Assembly: GCA_027620495.1 (NCBI GenBank)
Contig: JAQCEA010000004.1
Location: forward strand, 88,373-152,372
DNA length: 64,000 bases
Direction of reading: 5' to 3'
Origin: Pseudomonadota bacterium
GTDB lineage: Bacteria > Pseudomonadota > Alphaproteobacteria > Puniceispirillales > Puniceispirillaceae
Positions 54,522-61,798 of the stretch are shown here, piece by piece (the stretch's first letter is position 1; the number at the start of each line of letters is the position of its first letter). Below the pieces are notes generated by a model. It did not search any database. It was not told where the DNA came from and saw only the letters and a program-made list of their open reading frames with translations. The position numbers were made by a program, and so were the translations under genes.

Positions 54522-54848
54522 CTCATGTCAATAACGCGACTTGACCGGCTATCACATTGTTTTGCTGGCAGTATCAAGTGACGGTGACGTGGGCGTTTTG
54601 GTGATTTGCAAACTGGTGGGAAGACTGCGACCTATTGTCACAAACAAAGTGCTAATGAACCATGATTGATGCGACTTTGACAAAAAAATGACCGTTTTTA
54701 TGACGAAATCTCGCGGTAATCCTGTTCGTTGGGGTTGCGCGGTGCCTAAAATTTCATTCTAATAGCTCACTTGTCTGGTGGGGGTTCCCAAATCGTGTCG
54801 GGATCGACCTGGCAGGCCAACTAACCATGATTCTGGGAGGAAATGGGA
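54522..54848 (+). other. 327-base intergenic region upstream of the liv-type operon
   Basis: No ORF of note. A weak sigma70-like pair, TTGACA at 54677-54682 and TATGAC at 54699-54704 with a 16-base spacer, could be the promoter. A ribosome site GGGAGG lies at 54835-54840, 8 bases before ATG 54849. No riboswitch could be recognised by eye. Confidence 0.5.
54677..54704 (+). promoter_or_regulatory. Possible sigma70 promoter of the liv-type operon
   Basis: TTGACA (54677-54682) is a full match to the -35 box. A 16-base spacer leads to TATGAC (54699-54704), four of six matches to the -10 box. It would give a 5' leader of about 140 bases. Prediction by eye only. Confidence 0.35.
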
Positions 54849-56075
54849 ATGTTTAGAAAATATTTAGTAGCCGTTGGCGCCGCCCTTGCGATGGGTGTGG
54901 TCGGTGTGTCAGGTGGCGCAATGGCAAAGGTTGAGGGTGATACCATCATACTTGGGTCAGCTCTCTCTTTCACTGGAAAGTATGCAGCAAATGGATTTCA
55001 CACCCAGAAAGGGTATGATTTTGCTGCAAATCGGATCAATGAAATGGGCGGCGTTAAAGTTGGCGGTAAATCATATAAAATTGCTGTCAAGTATTACGAT
55101 GACGAATCACAAGGGTCGCGAGCTGCTCAACTGGCTGAGAGACTAATAAATCAGGACGGTGTTGAGTTTATGCTTGGGCCCTATTCTACCGGTATGACCA
55201 AGGCAATTGCGCCGGTGACAGAAAAATACAAAATTCCCATGGTAGAGGCAGAAGGTGCATCTCGTGCTCTATTTACCCAGGGTTACAAATATATGTTTGC
55301 TGTGCTGTCAACATCAGAATTCTATCTGGCACCCATTCTCGATCTTGTTGCTGAGCGAGCTCGGGCTGAGGGAAAATCTCCATCGGACATAAGAATTGGT
55401 ATGGCCTTTGAAGGTGACGGTTTCTCTCTTGACGTCAAAGCGGGCGTCGTTGATGTTGCCAAAAAGCATAACATGAAAATCGTGATTGATGACATGTTGC
55501 CTGCTGATCTTTCCGACATGTCAGCAACTTTGACAAAGTTCAAAGCTCTAAAACCGGATGTGCTTTTGGTCTCTGGGCATGATAAAGGCGCTGCGACTGC
55601 CGCTCGTCAAATGGAAGAGATGCAAATTCAGGCGCCTTACGTGGGAATTACTCATTGCGAGGCATCCAAAATGCCCGAAAAGTTCCCGAAAGGTGCCACT
55701 GGTGTGCTATGCCCAACACAATGGTTGCCTGGAATTCCGAATAAGGATAATTACTTCGGAAATGCTTCAAAATTCAACCAAGATGTTTTAGAAGCTTATC
55801 CCGAGTACAAGGATATTCCGTACCAATTAACTCAGGCAGCTGCAGCAGTTTTAGTTTTCAAAGACGCGTTCGAAAGAGCAAACAGCTTTGATAAGGACGC
55901 AGTTCGAGATGCTTTAGCAGCCACTGATATGGACACTTTTTACGGCTCAATCAAGTTTGCCCCAGAAGGCAATAACATTGCCAAACCAATGTTTTACCGG
56001 CAGATCGATGCAAATGGCAAATACCAGCCTGTTGTGTCTTCTGATAACATCAAGATACGAAACGTTGCTTACTGA
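54849..56075 (+). CDS. Branched-chain-amino-acid-type ABC transporter substrate-binding protein (LivK-like)
   Basis: A 408-aa periplasmic binding protein. A signal peptide (VAVGAALAMGVVGVSGGAMA) precedes the mature domain. The first lobe has ILGSALSFTGKYAANGFHTQKGYD, then VKYYDDESQGSRAAQLAERLI and LMGPYSTGMTKAI-like MLGPYSTGMTKAIAPV. This matches the type I fold of the Leu/Ile/Val family, whose members also bind amides, urea or aromatic acids. Ligand unknown. ATG 54849 is favoured by GGGAGG spacing of 8. GC and codon use are lower than in most of the window, as for the following genes. A terminator follows. Confidence 0.9.
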   Translation: MFRKYLVAVGAALAMGVVGVSGGAMAKVEGDTIILGSALSFTGKYAANGFHTQKGYDFAANRINEMGGVKVGGKSYKIAVKYYDDESQGSRAAQLAERLINQDGVEFMLGPYSTGMTKAIAPVTEKYKIPMVEAEGASRALFTQGYKYMFAVLSTSEFYLAPILDLVAERARAEGKSPSDIRIGMAFEGDGFSLDVKAGVVDVAKKHNMKIVIDDMLPADLSDMSATLTKFKALKPDVLLVSGHDKGAATAARQMEEMQIQAPYVGITHCEASKMPEKFPKGATGVLCPTQWLPGIPNKDNYFGNASKFNQDVLEAYPEYKDIPYQLTQAAAAVLVFKDAFERANSFDKDAVRDALAATDMDTFYGSIKFAPEGNNIAKPMFYRQIDANGKYQPVVSSDNIKIRNVAY

Positions 56076-56098
56076 TAAGTCCTTCGTCAAAAACCAAA

Positions 56099-56130
56099 GG
56101 AAAGCCTGTCATATCAGGCTTTCCTTATTT
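56099..56130 (+). terminator. Stem-loop/terminator between the binding-protein gene and livH
   Basis: GGAAAGCCTG (56099-56108) pairs with CAGGCTTTCC (56115-56124) across a 6-base loop and is followed by TTATTT. It lies 23 bases after the stop and 120 bases before the permease start. A partial terminator here would raise the amount of binding protein over permease. Confidence 0.7.
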
Positions 56131-56249
56131 AAAAACAGTGTCTGATTTCATCGACAACTTGAGTGGCTCCACTATTTTAAAAATCAAAAACAAATTGGGC
56201 CAGTTTTTAACCACGAGCATTTTGAAAGCAGAAATTAAGGCGGTAAGCG

Positions 56250-57143
56250 ATGTTTGAGCTTTTATTTGTTACTGCGCCAATAATGAATGTCCAGGTTCTG
56301 CTTGAGGGCGTTTTTATTGGTTCGGTTTTTGCGTTATCTGCATATGGGTTGGCTCTAATTTGGGGAGTCATGAACGTAAAGAATCTTGCGCAGGGTGACT
56401 TTGTCATTATGGGGGGATATGCAGCTTTTTCAGTGAGCAATGCTGGCGTCCATCCCATATTTGCAATACCAGTTGTTATTGCGTTTATGTTTTGTTTTGG
56501 TTGGATAACGTATAAACTCATCATCAAGCGAGTGATCGATAATGATATGTTTGTCTCGCTGCTTGCCACTTTTGGTCTGTCTCTGTTTTTGCAGCAGGTT
56601 ATGAACTTGATTTTTGGCCCAGAAGTTCAGACTTTGGACTCTCATTTTGGAATATTGCTCTTAGGCGATTTCGTAACTGTGCCGAAAATCAAAATCATAT
56701 CATTGTTAATTGCTGCTTTCTTCGCCACCGTGGTGGTGTTGTTTATGAAAAAATCCAGAATGGGTCAGGCAATCCGTGCTACCGCACAGGATGCCCGTGC
56801 TGCCAGAGTTCTGGGTATTAATACTGACAGAGTGTACGCTTTTACGTTTGCTTTGAACGCTTCGATTTGTGGTGTTGCAGGCGTTTTAGTTTCAATGATT
56901 TGGTCAATTCAGCCATTTTATGGAATTATTTTTTCGCTTAGGACTTTTGCGATTGTTACCGCTGCGGGCTTAGGAAATCTCCCTGGCGTAATAGGTATGA
57001 GTTTTGTGCTTGGTTGGTTTGAACAATACGCTGGTGTTTTGGCTGGCGCTGAATGGCAGATTGCTGCCTCCGTTTTTGTACTAATTTTTGTCCTTTTGTG
57101 GAGGCAACTTCAAGCACGTCGTCACAGACAGGTGGTTAGGTGA
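56250..57143 (+). CDS. livH: ABC transporter permease, branched-chain type (LivH-like)
   Basis: A 297-aa inner-membrane permease with about eight hydrophobic segments. VLLEGVFIGSVFALSAYGLALIWGVMNVKNLAQGDFVIMGGY is a typical LivH start, and the ATPase-contact region is GQAIRATAQDARAARVLGINTDRVYAFTFALNASICGVAGVL. Its stop overlaps the livM start region. GC content is around 40% in sampled lines, below the flanks. Confidence 0.9.
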   Translation: MFELLFVTAPIMNVQVLLEGVFIGSVFALSAYGLALIWGVMNVKNLAQGDFVIMGGYAAFSVSNAGVHPIFAIPVVIAFMFCFGWITYKLIIKRVIDNDMFVSLLATFGLSLFLQQVMNLIFGPEVQTLDSHFGILLLGDFVTVPKIKIISLLIAAFFATVVVLFMKKSRMGQAIRATAQDARAARVLGINTDRVYAFTFALNASICGVAGVLVSMIWSIQPFYGIIFSLRTFAIVTAAGLGNLPGVIGMSFVLGWFEQYAGVLAGAEWQIAASVFVLIFVLLWRQLQARRHRQVVR

Positions 57144-57145
57144 TC

Positions 57146-58186
57146 ATGATGAACGAGAAGCTTCTCTATACGGGTCTTGGTTTACTTGGTGTAATGGGTC
57201 CTGTCATTTTTCCAGAATATACACTTCAAATCGCCATGCTTTGGATGATGGTTTTGATGGCTTCAACCTGGGATATAACTGGTGGGCAAATGGGGTATAA
57301 CTCACTGGGAAATATAACCTTTTTTGGAGTTGGCATGTATGTTAGCGCCTCTATTCAGGTTTCGATGTTTTATGACCTTGCTCAATACACGGCTTCATAC
57401 GGTGCTATCAAACCAGTTTTCACAGAGACACAGTATTTTGGAGGTTTGATATTAGGCATCCTCGCGGCCGGTTTCTCTTGTGTTATTTTATCCTTAATTA
57501 TTGGGCTGGCAGTTTTTGGCTTGAGAGGACCATATTTTGCTATAGGAACACTCGGCGTGGCAGTTGCTGCACGTGAAATAGTTACCACGATGGAAACCGT
57601 TGGTGGTGGGGCAGGTATCTCAATGCCGTTTTTGCCCCTTCCGATTGAGCAAAGGTCATTGTTCTTCTATTGCTTGTGCTTTGCACTTGCGGTAGCTGCA
57701 CATTTCACTATCCGTTGGATGTTTTCTACCCAATTTGGACTTGCTGCTAACGCGATACGAGATGATGAAGATAAAGCCGAAGCCATGGGAATACCAACAC
57801 TCCGTTACAAGCAGGTTGGATGGGCTGTTGCGGCGTTTTACATGGGTTGTATCGGGGCTGTGTTTGGTAATATCAGTGGTTACATTGAGCCACAAAACAT
57901 TGCTTTTCCTTTACCAACTTTTGGTATCTTCATGGTTGCAATGGCTTTGCTTGGCGGAAAAGGAACACTTTGGGGGCCTGTTATTGGCGCAATCCTTTTT
58001 CACATAGTTAAAGAAACCACTTGGACATATTTACTCGATTGGCAGTATATCGTTCTCGGAATTGTTCTTATCGTCAACATTGTTTTCTTTCAGCAAGGCA
58101 TCGTAGGGTGGCTTAAAACAAAATATCCTGAAAAATTTGGTATTTTGGTAGACAGGTCTGGCAATGTTTCGAGGGGAGACGCCTAA
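57146..58186 (+). CDS. livM: ABC transporter permease, branched-chain type (LivM-like)
   Basis: A 346-aa inner-membrane permease with about nine hydrophobic segments. WDITGGQMGYNSLGNITFFGVGMY and the ATPase contact region AANAIRDDEDKAEAMGIPTLRYKQVGWAVAAFYMGCIGAVFGNISGYI match LivM. ATG 57146 has AGG upstream; GTG 57140 overlapping the livH stop is an alternative. The stop overlaps the livG start (TAATG). Confidence 0.9.
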   Translation: MMNEKLLYTGLGLLGVMGPVIFPEYTLQIAMLWMMVLMASTWDITGGQMGYNSLGNITFFGVGMYVSASIQVSMFYDLAQYTASYGAIKPVFTETQYFGGLILGILAAGFSCVILSLIIGLAVFGLRGPYFAIGTLGVAVAAREIVTTMETVGGGAGISMPFLPLPIEQRSLFFYCLCFALAVAAHFTIRWMFSTQFGLAANAIRDDEDKAEAMGIPTLRYKQVGWAVAAFYMGCIGAVFGNISGYIEPQNIAFPLPTFGIFMVAMALLGGKGTLWGPVIGAILFHIVKETTWTYLLDWQYIVLGIVLIVNIVFFQQGIVGWLKTKYPEKFGILVDRSGNVSRGDA

Positions 58187-58932
58187 TGTCAGAAAATTTG
58201 ATCGAAATTAAAAATGTTTCCAAATCCTTTGGTGGTGTTAAAGCGAACGTTGACATAAGCATGTCTGTGAAAAGAGGCGCTATAACTGGAATAATTGGAC
58301 CCAACGGATGTGGAAAGAGTACACTATTCAATTCCATCGTTGGCTACCATCCAATCGACAACGGCTCGATAACTTTTGAAGGAAACGAAATTTCACATTT
58401 AATGGTTGATGAAATTGCGCGTTTAGGGATGTTAAGAACATTCCAACAAACTCGCATATATGGCGAGATGAATTGTGTAGACAACATGCAAATTTCGGTT
58501 TCACACCGGCCAGATTCCAAAGACAGTATGTTTGCTAGCCGTAAAGGTGAGATCCGCGAACGGGCCGAACATCTTCTTGAATTTGTTGGGCTATATTCAA
58601 AACGCAATTTGATCTCTGGTGATTTGTCATTTGGCCAGCAAAAGCTTCTCGAATTTGCTATGGCATTGATGAATGAGCCAAAGGTGTTGCTTCTTGATGA
58701 GCCAACCGCAGGCATCAACCCAACGCTTATCAATGGGTTGATTGATCGCTTGCGGCGAGCCAATGAAGAATTGGGCATCACCCTTTGCGTGATTGAACAT
58801 AATATGCGGGTGATCATGAATTTGGCGTCACATATTTATTGTCTGTCGAACGGTAAAATGCTGGCCAATGGCGAGCCTGAAAAACTACAAAATGATCCAC
58901 GTGTTATTGATGCGTATCTTGGAGGACACTGA
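58186..58932 (+). CDS. livG: ABC transporter ATP-binding protein, branched-chain type (LivG-like)
   Basis: A 248-aa ATPase. Walker A GPNGCGKST (residues ~40-48), signature LSFGQQKLLE, Walker B VLLLDEPTAG, and H-loop IEHNMRV. Members bind the membrane permease and energise uptake. The first half is AT-rich like the genes before it; base composition rises to about 50% GC from about 58600 on. Its stop overlaps the livF start (TGATG). Confidence 0.9.
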   Translation: MSENLIEIKNVSKSFGGVKANVDISMSVKRGAITGIIGPNGCGKSTLFNSIVGYHPIDNGSITFEGNEISHLMVDEIARLGMLRTFQQTRIYGEMNCVDNMQISVSHRPDSKDSMFASRKGEIRERAEHLLEFVGLYSKRNLISGDLSFGQQKLLEFAMALMNEPKVLLLDEPTAGINPTLINGLIDRLRRANEELGITLCVIEHNMRVIMNLASHIYCLSNGKMLANGEPEKLQNDPRVIDAYLGGH

Positions 58933-59972
58933 TGGCCAAAGAACCCGTAAAAAAAGCTGCGGCAAAAAAGGCATCAGTAAAAAAAGCTGCGACCAAAAAG
59001 CCTGTGGCTAAAAAAAACGCAAGTAAAGCCGCGGTGAAAAAATCACCAGTCAAAAAAGCTGCCGTAAAAAAAGCATTGGTAAAAAAAGCACCGGTAAAAA
59101 AGGCCGCGCCTCTTAAGACAACTGGCAAAAATGTCAGCGGTTATGGCGTTGGCGGCGTTGATGTCGTTATGTCGGTTGATCAGGTGGCCCGCGAGGCCGC
59201 CTCTATCGCGGCGAATGCCCCGACCAAAAAAGAGCTTGATAAGCTGGTAACGAATGACGCCTACCTGACGATTAATGATCTGCGGGCTGGTTATGGCAAA
59301 ATGGAAATTTTGCATGAATTCAGCCTGCGTATAGGTCGTGGACAGTCGCTATGTCTGATTGGCCCGAACGGTGCTGGTAAGTCAACGGTTTTGCACTCAA
59401 TTTTTGGTTTTACCAATATTTTCTCGGGGTCGATCATTATCGATGGCAAAGACGTCACGGCACTGACACCTTCAGAAAAGCTGGGCCGGGCTGGCATTGC
59501 CTATATTTTGCAGGACAAGTCAGTATTCCCGCAAATGACTGTTGAAGAAAACTTGCTGATGGGTGGGTTTTTGAAAGATCGTCCGGCCGAGGCAAAGGCA
59601 GCGGCTGAGATGGTATTCGACAAATATAGTCGTTTGGCTGACCGGCGCGACAAGCCTGCTGGTGTGTTGTCAGGCGGCGAACGTCGGCTTCTGGAAATCT
59701 CGCGTGCACTTGTCATGCAACCAGAAGTCTTGTTGGTCGACGAACCATCCATTGGTCTTGAGCCGCGCTTTATCGACATGGTGTTTGAAATCCTTGACGA
59801 TCTGCAGAAAAAAGACGGCAAGACAATCATCATGGTTGAACAAAACGCCAAAAAAGGTCTGGCATTTGCTGATATCGGCTATGTGCTGGTTTCAGGTGAA
59901 ACCGCCATTGCCGACTATGGTGATGACCTGCTGGAAAATCCGGATGTAGGACGGTTGTTCCTCGGCGGCTAA
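58932..59972 (+). CDS. livF: ABC transporter ATP-binding protein (LivF-like) with a Lys/Ala-rich basic N-terminal tail
   Basis: A 346-aa protein where LivF is usually about 235 aa. Residues 1-62 are a highly basic tail of AKKA/VKKA-type repeats, like the C-terminal domain of histone H1 and bacterial histone-like proteins. Residues ~63-110 are a linker, then the ATPase: Walker A GPNGAGKST (144-152), SGGERRLLEISRAL (signature), VLLVDEPSIGLEPRF (Walker B) and VEQNAKKGL (H-loop region). The tail is encoded by A-rich DNA with runs of 6-8 A. An internal ATG near residue 80 would give a normal-size protein. The tail may bind nucleic acid or acidic lipid; no function can be assigned. Confidence 0.88.
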   Translation: MAKEPVKKAAAKKASVKKAATKKPVAKKNASKAAVKKSPVKKAAVKKALVKKAPVKKAAPLKTTGKNVSGYGVGGVDVVMSVDQVAREAASIAANAPTKKELDKLVTNDAYLTINDLRAGYGKMEILHEFSLRIGRGQSLCLIGPNGAGKSTVLHSIFGFTNIFSGSIIIDGKDVTALTPSEKLGRAGIAYILQDKSVFPQMTVEENLLMGGFLKDRPAEAKAAAEMVFDKYSRLADRRDKPAGVLSGGERRLLEISRALVMQPEVLLVDEPSIGLEPRFIDMVFEILDDLQKKDGKTIIMVEQNAKKGLAFADIGYVLVSGETAIADYGDDLLENPDVGRLFLGG

Positions 59973-59998
59973 AGATAGCGGCTGTAATAAAACATAGG

Positions 59999-60034
59999 GG
60001 GTATGCTCTGGGATATGGGCATGCCCTTTTTTTT
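59999..60034 (+). terminator. Terminator after the liv-type operon
   Basis: GGGTATGCTC (59999-60008) pairs with GGGCATGCCC (60017-60026) using a few G-T pairs across an 8-base loop, followed by eight T. It lies 26 bases after the livF stop and before the acyl-CoA ligase gene at 60177. Confidence 0.85.
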
Positions 60035-60176
60035 ATAACTTCAGTGATTGAGAAATATACAAAACTCCCCGCACATCGGGGCGTTTACGGTCTTGATTGG
60101 CCGTTTGGTGCGGATTACCATTTTTGCCATTCGTTCAATTTATGGTGGCGGAACCGGCAATCGGGGAGGGACATAA

Positions 60177-61796
60177 ATGCAAAAGCATTATCAGGAACTG
60201 ACAAAAAACAAGGCCAATTATATTCCCTTATCGCCGCTTAGCTTTCTTGCCCGCACGGCAGATATTTTTGGCGCTCGGACGGCGATTGTCTATGAAGACC
60301 GGCATTATAGCTGGCAACAGACATATGAGCGTAGCCGGGCGCTGGCGTCGGCATTAACGCACCATGGTCTTGGGCTTGGCGATACCGTATCGATTATTGC
60401 GGCGAATACGCCGGAGATGTATGAAGCCCATTTTGGCGTCCCCATGGCCGGATGCGTGTTAAATACCATCAATACGCGGCTAGAGGCAGAAACAATCGCC
60501 TATATTCTGTCCGATAGCGACAGCAGATTGCTGATCGCAGATACCGCGTTTCGCGATACTATATCGGCGGCCTTGGACATGCTGGACCATGATATAGAGG
60601 TGATTGATATCCGCGATGCGGCGCTTGGGGATTTGCCAGCAATTGGTAAGATTGATTATGAGGCCTTTATCGCCACCGGCGCACCAGATTATGACTGGCA
60701 CCTACCTGAAGATGAATGGCAGGCGCTGACGCTTAGCTATACATCTGGTACGTCAGGCCGACCAAAAGGCGTTGTCTATCATCACCGCGGGTCATATTTG
60801 ATGAGCTTTGGTACGGTGGCGGCGTGGCAATTGGGCCAGCATCCCACCTATCTGTATACAGTGCCAATGTTCCATTGTAATGGCTGGGGCCATGCGTGGA
60901 CGATGGCGTTAATGGCGGCAAAAATTGTCCTGACCCGTACCATTACCGCTGAAGAAATTTTCCGTCTTGTTGACAAGCATGGGGTCACACATTTTGGCGG
61001 CGCCCCGATAGTTCTTGGTATGCTTGTGAATGCGCCAGAATCGCTGCGGCCTGATTTGTCTGACCGCACCGTACGCGCAATGACAGCTGGCGCGCCGCCA
61101 CCAGCCAGTATTTTGGAAAAACTATCGGCAATGGGGTTTGGTGTGATGCAGGTCTATGGGCTGACCGAAACCTATGGCCATGTCACCCAATGTGTGTGGC
61201 GTGAAGAATGGGATGATTTGCCATTTTCTGAACAGGCCGAACTGCAAAGCTGGCAAGGCGTGACCTTTCCGATGAACGAAGAAGTGGCGGTAATTGATAC
61301 TGAAACCGGGCAAATTGTACCGCGTGATGGCACCACCCAAGGCGAAGTCGTCATCCGCGGCAATACGGTGATGAAAGGCTATTATAAAAATCCGAAAGCC
61401 AATCAAGAGGCCATTCGTAATGGCTGGTTTTATTCAGGCGATGCGGCCGTATGGCATGAACATGGCTATATTCAAATTAAAGACAGGCTGAAAGATGTGA
61501 TTATTTCGGGGGGTGAAAATATTTCATCGGTCGAAGTTGAAGGCTATTTATACCGACATCCGTTGATTGTCGCGGCGGCAGTTGTTGCCAAGCCTGACGA
61601 TAAATGGGGCGAGGTGCCATGTGCCTTTATCGAGCTGAAAGATGGCGCGGAATTGACGGCCGAAGACTTGACCGCTTGGTGCCGCGACCAGATGGCGGGC
61701 TTTAAGCGGCCAAAATATTTTGTCTTTGGTGAATTGCCAAAAACGGCAACTGGCAAAATTCAAAAATTTCTGTTGCGCGAGCGCGCCCGAGCCTAG
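60177..61796 (+). CDS. AMP-dependent acyl-CoA ligase (AMP-binding enzyme)
   Basis: A 539-aa member of the ANL superfamily. The ATP-binding P-loop-like motif is SYTSGTSGRPKGVVYHH (residues ~183-199), with A5 VYGLTETYGH, A7 YSGDAAV and A8 IKDRLKDVIISGGENIS. The final GKIQKFLLRE contains the conserved catalytic Lys. This activates a carboxylic acid to its CoA ester; fatty-acid-type or DmdB-like substrates are possible. Ribosome site GGGGAGGG before ATG. It follows the liv-type operon after a terminator, so is probably separate. Confidence 0.9.
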   Translation: MQKHYQELTKNKANYIPLSPLSFLARTADIFGARTAIVYEDRHYSWQQTYERSRALASALTHHGLGLGDTVSIIAANTPEMYEAHFGVPMAGCVLNTINTRLEAETIAYILSDSDSRLLIADTAFRDTISAALDMLDHDIEVIDIRDAALGDLPAIGKIDYEAFIATGAPDYDWHLPEDEWQALTLSYTSGTSGRPKGVVYHHRGSYLMSFGTVAAWQLGQHPTYLYTVPMFHCNGWGHAWTMALMAAKIVLTRTITAEEIFRLVDKHGVTHFGGAPIVLGMLVNAPESLRPDLSDRTVRAMTAGAPPPASILEKLSAMGFGVMQVYGLTETYGHVTQCVWREEWDDLPFSEQAELQSWQGVTFPMNEEVAVIDTETGQIVPRDGTTQGEVVIRGNTVMKGYYKNPKANQEAIRNGWFYSGDAAVWHEHGYIQIKDRLKDVIISGGENISSVEVEGYLYRHPLIVAAAVVAKPDDKWGEVPCAFIELKDGAELTAEDLTAWCRDQMAGFKRPKYFVFGELPKTATGKIQKFLLRERARA

Positions 61797-61798
61797 GA

